Positions 18,125-27,334 are shown, counted from the stretch's first letter. The stretch: 35,050 bases of DNA from Deltaproteobacteria bacterium (GCA_016936575.1 JAFGXQ010000066.1:1-35050), one strand, 5' to 3'. A program made the numbers and translations. The notes: generated by a model not told the origin, from the sequence alone.

Positions 18125-19670
18125 CTTGTCTGCCCACGTGTTTGTAGTTTTTAATTTCGATGCCATATTTTTTCACCCGAAGACCCATGATTCGTTTGGT
18201 TAATCCGAGCGATTCCGCTGCTTTCGACATATTCCCTTTGCACCGCTTCAGCTCTTCCATAATGATCTCGTATTCGATGGCATCCAATTGGGCCTGAAGG
18301 GTTCCCCGTGGCTTGCTGTCGGCAGCCTTCACCGTCTGTAACGTCGGCGGCAGGTGTTGGCTTCGAATCACATCTCCCTCGCACATGATCACTGCACGTT
18401 CGATGCAGTTTTCGAGTTCTCGTACGTTACCAGGCCAATGATATGATACGGCCATGTCAATTGCCGGTGTTGAGATGCGCGATATTTTTTTATTCATGAA
18501 GTGACTGTATTTTTCGATGAAATAGTCCAGCAGCAGGGGAATATCGGTTTTTCGTTCCCGGAGGGGCGGAATGGTGATTGGGAATACATTCAGTCTGTAA
18601 AATAAATCCTCGCGGAACTGTCCGTCTTTTATGCGCTGCGTCAAATCGCGGTTTGTAGCAGCAATGATACGCACATCCGCCCGCATGGGCGTTGCGCATC
18701 CGACTCGTTCATACTCTCTTTCCTGTAATACCCGCAGCAGTTTGGTTTGGGTATCCAGACCCAGTTCACCGATTTCATCGAGAAATATGGTGCCCCCTTC
18801 CGCCAGCTCGAAACGGCCTTTGCGGGTATTCACCGCGCCGGTAAACGCACCCTTCTGATGACCGAACAATTCACTTTCAATCAGATTCGGAGGAAGTGCA
18901 CTGCAATTCACTTTAATAAACGGTTTATTATGTCGAAGGCTTTTATAGTGAATCGCGTGGGCAAACAGCTCCTTGCCGACACCGCTTTCGCCCAGGAGCA
19001 GTACAGATGTCTGCGCGGGTGCAACTTTGGCGACCAGATCATATGCGATGCGCATGCTTTTGGAGTTTCCGATAATGTTGGAGGGTTTATAGCGTTCCTT
19101 CAATTCGCCCTGCAATCTGGCATTCTCGTCCAGCAGGGATTGATTCTCTTCGTGCACTGCGCGGTGAAGGCTGACTTTTTGAGAAATCATTGACGCGATA
19201 ATGGTCAGCAGTTTCACATCTTCTTCGAGAGGCAGGTGGGCACCGAACTGCCGGTCTGCACTCAGGGTACCGATTACCTCTTTATGCCATTTGATGGGTA
19301 CGCAAATGTACGAAATATCCTTTTTTTCGTCAGCATTACGAGACTGGGTTTTATCGAGAAAGTCCGGGTTGTCACCCACCGCACGAACGACAATCGGTTC
19401 TCCGCCTTCGACCACTTTTCCGGTGATCCCTTCTCCCAGACTGTATTTTCCGCGCTCTTTTTCAGCGTCGGTGAGCCCGTAAGCCGCTTCAATAAAGATT
19501 TGACCGGACCGTCGGTTGAAAATACTGATCATGCCGCGCAGCATGCCCATGGTCTCGTTCATTTGGCGTAGTACCCGGTAAAACGCTTTGTGAATATCAT
19601 CATCATGATTTAGAAGATCACTAATTTCATACAGCAGGAGAATTTTTTTCGGACTATTGGTCGTTACCAT
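18087..19670 (-). CDS. nifA: Sigma-54-dependent activator NifA
   Basis: The 527-residue protein has an N-terminal GAF domain (about residues 10-165). The AAA+ domain follows, with Walker A GESGVGKE, the sigma-54-contacting GAFTGA loop and Walker B GGTIFLDEIGEL. A Fis-type helix-turn-helix at the end (NMSKAAESLGLTKRIMGLRVKKYGIEIK) is typical of NifA. Only two cysteines (ENCIERAVIMC) lie in the linker, so the four-Cys metal motif of oxygen-sensitive rhizobial NifA is absent. ATG 19670 has GAGG six bases upstream. ATG 19700 lacks a ribosome-binding site. nifA lies behind its own sigma-54 promoter, which suggests autoactivation or activation by another enhancer-binding protein. The predicted leader is about 93 bases. 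Confidence 0.94.
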   Translation of the reverse strand: MVTTNSPKKILLLYEISDLLNHDDDIHKAFYRVLRQMNETMGMLRGMISIFNRRSGQIFIEAAYGLTDAEKERGKYSLGEGITGKVVEGGEPIVVRAVGDNPDFLDKTQSRNADEKKDISYICVPIKWHKEVIGTLSADRQFGAHLPLEEDVKLLTIIASMISQKVSLHRAVHEENQSLLDENARLQGELKERYKPSNIIGNSKSMRIAYDLVAKVAPAQTSVLLLGESGVGKELFAHAIHYKSLRHNKPFIKVNCSALPPNLIESELFGHQKGAFTGAVNTRKGRFELAEGGTIFLDEIGELGLDTQTKLLRVLQEREYERVGCATPMRADVRIIAATNRDLTQRIKDGQFREDLFYRLNVFPITIPPLRERKTDIPLLLDYFIEKYSHFMNKKISRISTPAIDMAVSYHWPGNVRELENCIERAVIMCEGDVIRSQHLPPTLQTVKAADSKPRGTLQAQLDAIEYEIIMEELKRCKGNMSKAAESLGLTKRIMGLRVKKYGIEIKNYKHVGRQDASTAPNIAASL

Positions 19671-19773
19671 GCGTGGCCTCAGAAGTATAAAGTTTAACAT
19701 TCAGTTGCGAACAGGAGCATAAGAGCAACCATCGCATCCAACGTTTCACAACGTTGAACAAATCGGTGTTTTA

Positions 19774-19789
19774 GCAATATGTATGCCAC
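19774..19789 (-). promoter_or_regulatory. Sigma-54 promoter of nifA
   Basis: On the minus strand this reads TGGCAT-ACATA-TTGCT, with the GG and GC dinucleotides ten bases apart. It has the best -12 element of the three nif promoters. The predicted start is near 19763. Confidence 0.85.
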
Positions 19790-19867
19790 GGTGAGTCGAA
19801 CATACATGAACGGCATTCCGGGGCGGATCGGTGAGAGAACGGATCCCCCGATATGAAACGGATTTTC

Positions 19868-19881
19868 TACATTTCGGTATC
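19868..19881. promoter_or_regulatory. Candidate nif enhancer upstream of nifA
   Basis: TACATTTCGGTATC lies 78 bp upstream of the -24 element and matches the nifH copy at 12 of 14 positions. A further partial core CATTCCGG is at 19814-19821, closer to the promoter. Confidence 0.45.
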
Positions 19882-20002
19882 TTTTAAAAATGGTCTAAAT
19901 GCACGAACCGTACGTGTTTCTATCGTCCTTGCCGAAGGTTCAATTCCGTTCTTTATCCGGATTTGCTGTACATTTTTGTACTCTACAAGGTTGCAAGGTA
20001 GG

Positions 20003-21085
20003 CTATTTTCCCGGGCAATATAGTGTCTGGCACGAATACCCTTCAGTGGAACTCCACACCTGCGGCGGAATGCAAAGGTTGTTGTCAGCACAGTCGTCGT
20101 CGGTCTGACAGGAATCAGTTTCGTACCTGCAGGTTTTTTTGGAGAAGGTGGTAACGCCGGCGCAGCGGTCATAGAAGGGAATGCACATGCCGCCGGCCCC
20201 CTCCCGGCAGTCGTCGTGTATTTTGCAGGGCGCCAGGATGCAGTGGTTTTGCGGGAACCCCCAAACGCCTGCCGGCACACAGATCTGGCTGTCGGGCAAC
20301 GTACAATCCTCGTCATTACTGCATTCATTACAAATACACTCATTGTGCGGATAATAGAAGCCGGGGTAATATTCTTCGATCAGGTAGCAGCCGCATTCAT
20401 CATCACAATCTTCTGAAGTGACACAACCGTCTTCAAGTGGATTTTCACTCGCTTCTGTAACGGTTTCTTCGGGGGTCATCTGGCAGGTGCGGATTCCGCC
20501 CTCCATATCGGGAATTCGAACACACGTGCCGCCGCTGCAGTCAGTATCGTTTTGGCATTCATCCCCGTCATCGTCAGAATTGGAGTCAGTCTCAGACTCC
20601 GTATCCGTATCCGTATCTGTATCTGTATCTGTATCCGTATCGGAATCCGTGTCCGTGTCCGTGTCGGTATCCGTATCCGTATCTGCATCTGTATCTGTAT
20701 CAGTGTCGGTGTCGCTATCGGCGTCAGTGTCGGTGTCGGCGTCAGTATCAGTGTCGGTGTCGCTATCGGCGTCAGTGTCGGTGTCGGCGTCAGTGTCAGT
20801 GTCGGTGTCGGCGTCAGTGTCAGTGTCGGTGTCGGTGTCAGTGTCAGTGTCAGTGTCGGTATCTGTATCGGTATCTGTATCTGTATCTGCATCTGAGTCG
20901 GAGTCAGCGTCGGTGTCGGTGTCTGTATCAGAATCTGAGTCGGAGTCAGCGTCGGTGTCAGAGTCAGTATCCGCATCGGTATCTGAATCTGAGTCTTGCT
21001 CCTGAATTTTTTCGCTGCGACTGCATCCCAAAAGAATGAGCAGAGCAGACGCCGCGATGCTGTGGAACAATAGAGTTGTACGCAT
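20003..21085 (-). CDS. Asp-Ser/Thr repeat lipoprotein with Cys-rich C-terminus
   Basis: The 360-residue protein has a signal peptide ending in the lipobox LILLGC. A highly acidic linker of about 135 residues follows, made almost only of Asp-Ser and Asp-Thr dipeptides. The C-terminal domain (about 170-360) is Cys-rich, with repeated CxxDxDC-like units such as CQNDTDCSGGTC, CNECSNDEDC and CQTDDDC that resemble small disulfide-knotted modules of surface proteins. ATG 21085 has AGGGG upstream and starts a clean signal peptide. The in-frame ATG 12 codons earlier does not. It is predicted to be a surface-exposed lipoprotein with the domain held off the membrane by the charged stalk. The function is unknown. 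It lies 129 bp after the xylanase gene on the same strand. Confidence 0.85.
   Translation of the reverse strand: MRTTLLFHSIAASALLILLGCSRSEKIQEQDSDSDTDADTDSDTDADSDSDSDTDTDTDADSDSDADTDTDTDTDTDTDTDTDTDTDTDTDADTDTDTDADTDTDADSDTDTDTDADTDTDADSDTDTDTDTDADTDTDTDTDTDTDSDTDTDTDTDTDTDTESETDSNSDDDGDECQNDTDCSGGTCVRIPDMEGGIRTCQMTPEETVTEASENPLEDGCVTSEDCDDECGCYLIEEYYPGFYYPHNECICNECSNDEDCTLPDSQICVPAGVWGFPQNHCILAPCKIHDDCREGAGGMCIPFYDRCAGVTTFSKKTCRYETDSCQTDDDCADNNLCIPPQVWSSTEGYSCQTLYCPGK
20585..20996. repeat. Coding tandem 6-bp repeats (Asp-Ser/Thr stalk)
   Basis: Imperfect hexamers encode alternating Asp and Ser/Thr. Within the array a 48-bp unit is tandemly duplicated (20701-20748 and 20749-20796; the first 46 bases are identical). 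This shows recent expansion by slippage or unequal exchange. It is protein-coding, not a CRISPR. Confidence 0.85.
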
Positions 21086-21214
21086 TGTGGTTCCCCTTAG
21101 TAAATGTGTAATCATTTTCATCGTAGATTAATTTGGGGGGCAACACAATAGGCCCTTCGGTAATATTCGAGGTATGCCTAAAATGGAAAAAGAGTCAGAA
21201 CAAGCGATTGGCGT

Positions 21215-23152
21215 TTACGGCAGTTGAATCGTGATCTCCGCGGGAGCGTTTTTGAGATGGTGCGCGCTGATTGTAACGCTCTGGTCGCCAGCGGTGGCGG
21301 TGATGTCGTATTCTCCATAAAAGGCGCGCGTTTGTGCGTTTCCATTGCTGTCGGTAACGATTTCTTCGTCTGTCCACCATCTGTCAAACACAAGCTGCTT
21401 ATATACCGTACCTGCGGTTTTTTCGTTCCAGTTCGCGTCATAAATGGGGTCATCGTCGCCCTTGAACCCCCACATCACAAATGTGTGAACTTTTTCGTGG
21501 CTGAAAATGGCGGTCAAGAAGTCGTGCGTAAAGCATCCGGCCAGGTTTTCATCATCTACATTAATGTCGTATTCGGTAATGGCAATTTCTTTGTTGTAAG
21601 CGGTGCCGTAGCGGTCGAGCAGTGCGTACACGTCTTCGGGGCCGGTTAAGGAAAGGCCGAAATGGCTTTGCAGTCCCAACCCGTCAAGGGGCGCATCGTT
21701 GGACTCGAGCAATTCAATCCAGTATTCCAGATTGTCGCGGTGTCCGGTATCTCCGGCACCGCCCGAGAGAATTGCGTAGTCGTTCAGAAAGAGTTTGGCG
21801 GTGCTGTCGAGTTCACGTGCGCGTTTAAACCAAACAGCTATCTCTTCGTCGCCGAGTACGTCCATGAGATCGTGATTGTCGAATGGTTCGTTTACCACAT
21901 CCCAGTGGATCATTTTTTCGCCGCCGGCTTCTGTCGCTTCCACGATATGCGCATCAATGGCGGCACGAAGCGCCACCGGGTCGTCCATGATGTCGATAAT
22001 CGACGATGGAAGATGGGATTCTCCCGGCCAGATCATCACATGGCCCCTTACCGCCAGGTCGTTGGCAACCGCCCAGTTCAGGGTGTCGACGGCACGCTCA
22101 ATATTCCAGGCGGAGCCCCAGTCACCCGCCCATGGTTTCCATTTGAACGCGTTTTCCGGCGTTACGATATTAAACAGGTCAACGATTTCATCGGCATATT
22201 GCGGCATTTCATCCTGGTTTTCAATTCCGGTGATGGTACCTGACGAAATGGCACTGCCGAAGTGAAATGCATGCCGGGTCATGGCCACGCGGACGTTCGC
22301 ATCCGGAACTGGATTGCCGGCATTGTCAATTACAGAAACGTTAAGTGCCCCTCGGCGCAGGGTATCGATGCGCTCGGCTGCAGTGGTGCGCCATTCGGCA
22401 TCGGCATCGATTCCGGGGTAGGAAACAGCGGTTTTCGGCAGACTGTCCACTGTTTGGGCGCTTTCGTAGTTCAATAGTGACAGGTACCCAACATCCACTG
22501 TTTGGTCCGCATAGCCGGCAAAAAGTGATACATGTGCACCCTGCGCGTCAAAATCCGCATCAGACTGCACCGCCACGTACACATGTCGCCAATCTTTGCC
22601 GACGGTGATCGGATAATTGATCACTTTGGCATAGGTGGTGCTGTCTTCGATGATAAACTCAAGCTTGCATTCGTTGCTTTCGGCCAGCGTTTTTTCGCAG
22701 CGGGCCCAGATTTCAGCCAGCAATACATCGCCGTTGGCAATTGGCAAAATGTTTTGGGTTTGGGCCTGGACATTCCACGGATTGGTCGGTGTACCGTCCA
22801 CCACGATACGGACAGCGCTGGTGAAGATCTGATCGGTCACGGACACTTCCGTAATCGTCACTGTCGCGTCGGATTCGCCGCCACTGCCGAAGGCGTTGAT
22901 GTCATCGTCGGTGACAATGATTCCGCCTTCCGGTGGTGTGGCGTCTGTTTCTGCGGATGAGGCGCAGTTGAGAAAATCGAACGGAATAGCTGAAAGCGGT
23001 GTACCTTGCGCGGTTTGGGAGTCGCTGTCGGTGTCGTTGCTGTCTGTTCCGGTGTTTTCTGAGTCGGTGGTGTTATCCCCGGCGTCGGACTTGTCACCAC
23101 ATGCTGAAGTTAGAAAAGAAAGTACTAAAAGTGTAATTGAGATTCGGATCAT
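21215..23152 (-). CDS. GH10 endo-1,4-beta-xylanase lipoprotein with N-terminal CBM-like domain
   Basis: This is a 645-residue lipoprotein. The signal peptide ends in LTSAC, followed by an Asp/Thr/Ser linker to about residue 50. A jelly-roll segment (about 70-230) resembles family 4/9 carbohydrate-binding modules. The GH10 TIM barrel occupies about 290-600, with acid/base E422 in WDVVNEPF and nucleophile E527 in ITEYDIN. Supporting GH10 landmarks are FHFGSAIS and ENAFKWKPW. AGGAG before ATG 23152 fixes the start. It should cleave xylan at the cell surface or in the periplasm. It lies downstream of a GPH sugar symporter on the same strand, with 198 bp between, so it may also have its own promoter. 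Confidence 0.93.
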   Translation of the reverse strand: MIRISITLLVLSFLTSACGDKSDAGDNTTDSENTGTDSNDTDSDSQTAQGTPLSAIPFDFLNCASSAETDATPPEGGIIVTDDDINAFGSGGESDATVTITEVSVTDQIFTSAVRIVVDGTPTNPWNVQAQTQNILPIANGDVLLAEIWARCEKTLAESNECKLEFIIEDSTTYAKVINYPITVGKDWRHVYVAVQSDADFDAQGAHVSLFAGYADQTVDVGYLSLLNYESAQTVDSLPKTAVSYPGIDADAEWRTTAAERIDTLRRGALNVSVIDNAGNPVPDANVRVAMTRHAFHFGSAISSGTITGIENQDEMPQYADEIVDLFNIVTPENAFKWKPWAGDWGSAWNIERAVDTLNWAVANDLAVRGHVMIWPGESHLPSSIIDIMDDPVALRAAIDAHIVEATEAGGEKMIHWDVVNEPFDNHDLMDVLGDEEIAVWFKRARELDSTAKLFLNDYAILSGGAGDTGHRDNLEYWIELLESNDAPLDGLGLQSHFGLSLTGPEDVYALLDRYGTAYNKEIAITEYDINVDDENLAGCFTHDFLTAIFSHEKVHTFVMWGFKGDDDPIYDANWNEKTAGTVYKQLVFDRWWTDEEIVTDSNGNAQTRAFYGEYDITATAGDQSVTISAHHLKNAPAEITIQLP

Positions 23153-23350
23153 TTCATTCTCCTGACGTTGTATGTGAACCATCTGTTGCGGATTAGTTGT
23201 AAGTAGGTGAGCCGATTTTCCAAAATGGGCTCAAATTGATAAACTAAAACATTTTACTTTGATGAGACTGAAATTTCGATGGGGAGGGAAGACAGCCCTT
23301 TCAGTGCGTTGTGTGTTGTGCCGTGTAGTGGAGGGAATTGGTCCCTTAAT

Positions 23351-24769
23351 TTATCCGCGCTGTTCGAGTTCCGCGGTGATTTGGGCCACCTTGGCGTCGG
23401 TGAGCGGGTAGAAGAGCATGGCCAGAGCACCCAGAACACATGGCGCCATGGGAATCCAGCTCATCATATACTGCATCACTTTCAATGCATCTTCGCCTTG
23501 GGTTATGCCCGCCTTATAGCCGGCAAAGGCGAGTAAGATGGGTGCGACCGAACCGCCGATAGCCCAGCCCGATTTCTGTGACAGGCTGCCCACAGACATC
23601 ACGAGGCCATCCGAAGATTTGCCGTTCTTGTGTTTGATGTATGCCGCAATATCCGTATACATGGCAAACAGGATGGCTGCTGTGGGACCGGTGAGAAATG
23701 AAAATACGATCTGGGCCGCGTAAATGGCGAAAATATTGTTTTTGGGAATGAAATAAAAGTACGCCGATACCGCTGCGGCCAGCGCCATCAGAATCACATA
23801 CAGTTTTTTCTTATCGATACGCTTGATGAAAAAGGTCATCACCCCAACACCCGCCAGGCTGGCGATGGTGCCCACGAAGAAGAAGTTGCCGGTGGCCACG
23901 CCTTGTCCGCCCCATTTATCCACCGCCGCCGTATCGGCATAGTATTTGAAATAATAAGCGACGTTGCTGAATCGAATAGTGAACGCAGTGTTGGTGAAAA
24001 TGGCCACTATGAACAGGAGCCACAGGTGGATGTTGGAGAAAACCGATGCGAAATCCTTCAGCCCTTCTCCTTTTACCTTTTTATCCGGCACCGTTCTTTC
24101 TCTGGTGTTCTTGTACGTAACGAACCAGCAGATCACCGCCAACACGGCCATCAAACTCATGGCGCCGAAATATCCGATTTTTTCATCACCTTTGCCGATG
24201 GACAACACCAATGCCGGAATGGCCAGTGATACAAACAGTCCGCCGCCCTGGGCACCGATCATACGGAAGAAACTGACGGTTTTGCGCTCACCGGGATCTT
24301 TGGAAATAACGCTCATCAGTGCGGAGTAAGGAATATTGATACCTGTGTAAATCATTCCGAAAAGAAGATAGGTGATGAACGCGTATGCGATTCGCGCACC
24401 CTCACCAGCGTTCGGCGTAAAAAACGCCGCCGCACCGATAAGACCGAACGGCACTGCCAATCGCAGCAAAAACGGACGGTACTGTCCAATTCCTTCTTTG
24501 GGGCTGAGTCGATCTGCAATGGCGCCCATGATGGGGTCGTTGGCCGTATCGAAAATTCGGGAAACCAGAAACATGACGCCCACCAATCCGGCCGGAATGG
24601 CGAAGACGTCTGTGTAGAAATACGTGCCCCAGAAGATGAACGGCATCCAGAAGATGTTGGATGCAAAATCGCCCAGCGCAAAGAAAATCTTTTCTTTTAC
24701 CGGGACAATTTGAGACGGATCGGTGACACCGGTTGCCGGTTTGTTTTTCGAATCATTTTGCTCTGCCAT
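23351..24769 (-). CDS. GPH-family (MelB/XynP-like) sugar:cation symporter
   Basis: The 472-residue inner-membrane protein is of the glycoside-pentoside-hexuronide type within MFS, with about 12 hydrophobic segments. The conserved first part GDFASNIFWMPFIFWGTYFYTDVF and SRIFDTANDPIMGAIADR contains the Asp residues that bind the coupling cation in MelB. GGGGAG precedes the ATG. The adjacent xylanase suggests xylo-oligosaccharides or xylose as substrate. This is inference from context, since GPH specificity cannot be read from sequence alone. Confidence 0.9.
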   Translation of the reverse strand: MAEQNDSKNKPATGVTDPSQIVPVKEKIFFALGDFASNIFWMPFIFWGTYFYTDVFAIPAGLVGVMFLVSRIFDTANDPIMGAIADRLSPKEGIGQYRPFLLRLAVPFGLIGAAAFFTPNAGEGARIAYAFITYLLFGMIYTGINIPYSALMSVISKDPGERKTVSFFRMIGAQGGGLFVSLAIPALVLSIGKGDEKIGYFGAMSLMAVLAVICWFVTYKNTRERTVPDKKVKGEGLKDFASVFSNIHLWLLFIVAIFTNTAFTIRFSNVAYYFKYYADTAAVDKWGGQGVATGNFFFVGTIASLAGVGVMTFFIKRIDKKKLYVILMALAAAVSAYFYFIPKNNIFAIYAAQIVFSFLTGPTAAILFAMYTDIAAYIKHKNGKSSDGLVMSVGSLSQKSGWAIGGSVAPILLAFAGYKAGITQGEDALKVMQYMMSWIPMAPCVLGALAMLFYPLTDAKVAQITAELEQRG

Positions 24770-24947
24770 TGCCTACTCCCCGCAAAATACAAATTGTATC
24801 TATGCTCGAAATTTAGTGTGAAATTGACCGTGTTTTATACTCACAAACCGACAAAAATAAAACCGTAAAGTGCAACCACCTGAGCTTGAGCCGTTGATTC
24901 GCGGTAACCGAAACCAATACTCGCTCGATATTGAGAAACGGAAATAC

Positions 24948-25649
24948 TTAGACGTCGCCGGAATAACGGTATCCGGTGCCGTGCACCGTTTGAATGATCA
25001 TGGGTTGCTTGGGATCGGTCTCGATTTTTTTACGTAGCTTCACGATATGCTGGTCGAGGGTCCGACTCGATGGAAAGAACGATTCATTCCAGCACGCGGT
25101 GAAGATAGCATCTCGGCTCAACACGGTGTCGGGGTTGTCTGCAAACAGTCGCAGTAGTCGAATCTCCCGCACGGATAGTTCTATCTGTGTTTCTTTTTTT
25201 CGGGCGCGCAATTGTGCCGGGAACACGGTCCAATGCTCAATATTGAACGGTGTTTCCTTTTCTTCCAAAACGTGAGCGGCTAAACAGCGGCGAGTCACCG
25301 CGCGAATTCTGGCCACGACTTCCTTGACACCGAATGGTTTTACGATGAAGTCGTCTGCGCCCAGCTCAAGACCGACCACTTTGTCGATTTCTTCGGATTT
25401 GGCGCTGACAAAGATAATCGGAATAGCTGGGTCGTGCTGCCGGATGGTGCGACACACATCGAAGCCGCTTTGTTCCGGCATCATGATATCGAGACAAATG
25501 AATTCGGGAGATTCTGTTTTGTATTTTGCGAGCGCTTCATTTCCGTCTGCGGCTTCCACCGTGATGTACCCTTCGGCCTGCAAAATATCGATGAGACCCT
25601 CGCGAATCAGCGGATCATCTTCGGCGACAAGTACTTTAATTGGTTTCAT
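24948..25649 (-). CDS. OmpR/PhoB-type response regulator
   Basis: The 233-residue regulator has a receiver domain with the acidic pair E10-D11-D12, the phosphorylation site D54 (FICLDIMMPEQSGF), a conserved VSAKSEE and a Lys in FIVKPFG. The C-terminal winged helix has the OmpR signatures LSVREIRLLRLF, SRDAIFTACW and DQHIVKLRKKIE. AAGGA precedes ATG 25649, 15 bp after the kinase stop. It is the output partner of that kinase. Targets are unknown. Confidence 0.95.
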   Translation of the reverse strand: MKPIKVLVAEDDPLIREGLIDILQAEGYITVEAADGNEALAKYKTESPEFICLDIMMPEQSGFDVCRTIRQHDPAIPIIFVSAKSEEIDKVVGLELGADDFIVKPFGVKEVVARIRAVTRRCLAAHVLEEKETPFNIEHWTVFPAQLRARKKETQIELSVREIRLLRLFADNPDTVLSRDAIFTACWNESFFPSSRTLDQHIVKLRKKIETDPKQPMIIQTVHGTGYRYSGDV

Positions 25650-25664
25650 CGGCGCGTCCTTTGC

Positions 25665-27323
25665 TTATGGGTTCGGTGGCGGTTGTGTATTCTCCGCCGA
25701 CGGGTTGCGGGCGAACCGTTGTTCTTTTCGCTTCGCCAGGATAGTGAGTTGAAAACACGCGCCGGCGGTTGTGCGGCATAGGGTCAGTCCTCCACCGTGA
25801 ACGGCAGCCAATTCTTTTGAAATCGTCAGGCCAATTCCCGTTCCGCTCACCCCCTCTGTGATGCCGTTTTGAAGACGGGTGAACGGCAAAAACAGGTTGC
25901 GCGAATCTTTGTTTGAAATACCGGGACCTTTGTCTGATACGCGAATCGTTACTTGATGTCGTCCGCCCGGCACCTCAGTCATCGTGCTTTGAACCCGCAT
26001 CCATTTTCCCTGATGTGCGTATTTTTCAACATTGCTGAACAGGTTGGTCAGTATTTGGCCAAGTATGTCATGATCGAAAAAAATCGTCTGGGGGGTTTGC
26101 AAATCTGTTTCTACCTGAATATGCATGCGGTCGAAGGAGGCTTGAAACGGCTCCATGCTTGCCCGAATCTGCTCGTCGACAATGCCTTCTTCAAGGCGCA
26201 ATGTCAGTTTTTTACGTTCGCTGCGGGCAAAGGAGAGTACGTTTTGAATCAGGCGGGTCAGACGACCGCTTTCATTGACAATATTAGCAATGTAGCGTTG
26301 CTCGGTGCTATCGTCTTCATCGAGGTGGTCCTGAAGCAGCTCCGCGTACATTCGAATGTTGGTGAGTGGTGTTTTCAGCTCGTGTGATACCTGATTCACA
26401 AAGCTGGTCTGTTGCCGCGCCAGCCGTGATTCCCGGTTGTATTCCAGCATGAAGTAGGCGAACAGAATCAGTGCTGCCAGAATCAACGTACCGATTGTCA
26501 GAAAAATATAAATGGTCCGGCGTTGCCACATTCCTTGCGTATTCGGCATCGATGCGAAGTATTGCAGCTGCCACGCGGAAAGTGGAGACGGCAAATGGGC
26601 GGAGGCAAGCGGGGACGCCTTGCTATCAGGGGTGTAATCGCCGAACAGGTACACATCACGGTCCTGTTCATCCACCAACTTGACCAGACGATGACTGTTC
26701 TTTTGTTCATTAACGGTTTGTTTTTTGTGATACCGTTGAAGATTGTTAATCGGTGTGTTTTCGGGCAATTCGGCGATCAATGCCGAAATGAATGCCGCGG
26801 TTTCGACCTCAAAACCGACCACCCTGTCATCCTTGTGTCTGGCCCAATATATGAAATGAAGGCCCCGGTTGTGGTACCAGGTCACAAATCCGCGATTGCC
26901 ACCCTCATCAGCGGTCTCCTGAGTATTGCGAAACGGATGTCGGTGTTTCCATAAGTGAGCGGTGCGTTCAAGAAATGCAGCTTCCTCGGTTCCGGTGGTT
27001 TCATCGAGGACGGGATACTGCAATTGCCCTTCTTCGTTGACAACGAAATACTGCACTATGGACGGTTCACGGGTGGGAATATCCCGCAATGTGTTTGCAT
27101 CGAGAGACTCCGGGTGGCACAGTGTGCGGTACCTGCTGACGGTACTTTTCATGAATTCGCGCACAACCGATTCGGTCTGCTCCAGGTCCCGTTCAGCCAC
27201 GTCGCGATATGCCTCTGAAAGAAGTTTTGCGTCATCTGTGCTGATATTGTACCCCAGAATACCTATGGCAATAAGCGGCAACAGGAGAATGGAGAACAGA
27301 AGAATGGTAAGCTTTTTTTTCAA
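25665..27323 (-). CDS. Membrane sensor histidine kinase
   Basis: The 552-residue kinase has TM1 at about residues 5-25, a periplasmic sensor of about 235 residues with no family I recognise, and TM2 at about 262-287. HisKA follows with H314 (SHELKTPL), then HATPase_c with NLFSNVEKYA, DKGPGIS and GTGIGLTISKE. I chose TTG 27323 as the start: AGGAG lies five bases before it, it begins directly with KKKLTILLF of TM1, and it sits just after the VWA stop. An in-frame ATG at 27401 would overlap the VWA gene by 67 bases. VWA, kinase and regulator are probably one operon. Confidence 0.92.
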   Translation of the reverse strand: MKKKLTILLFSILLLPLIAIGILGYNISTDDAKLLSEAYRDVAERDLEQTESVVREFMKSTVSRYRTLCHPESLDANTLRDIPTREPSIVQYFVVNEEGQLQYPVLDETTGTEEAAFLERTAHLWKHRHPFRNTQETADEGGNRGFVTWYHNRGLHFIYWARHKDDRVVGFEVETAAFISALIAELPENTPINNLQRYHKKQTVNEQKNSHRLVKLVDEQDRDVYLFGDYTPDSKASPLASAHLPSPLSAWQLQYFASMPNTQGMWQRRTIYIFLTIGTLILAALILFAYFMLEYNRESRLARQQTSFVNQVSHELKTPLTNIRMYAELLQDHLDEDDSTEQRYIANIVNESGRLTRLIQNVLSFARSERKKLTLRLEEGIVDEQIRASMEPFQASFDRMHIQVETDLQTPQTIFFDHDILGQILTNLFSNVEKYAHQGKWMRVQSTMTEVPGGRHQVTIRVSDKGPGISNKDSRNLFLPFTRLQNGITEGVSGTGIGLTISKELAAVHGGGLTLCRTTAGACFQLTILAKRKEQRFARNPSAENTQPPPNP

Positions 27324-27334
27324 AAGGGCTCCTG

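Larger units (their letters stand above)
19671..20002. other. Intergenic region upstream of nifA
   Basis: No gene is supported. It holds the nifA promoter and motif listed separately, a doubled AACGTT (19741-19756) in the predicted nifA leader region, and an imperfect stem around 19818-19850 with no T-run. I see no terminator for the lipoprotein gene that ends at 20003. Confidence 0.55.

Noticed and set aside
20585..20996. CRISPR-like or satellite repeat array
   Set aside because: The repeat is in frame, encodes Asp-Ser/Thr, has a 6-bp unit without spacers, and is part of a lipoprotein gene.
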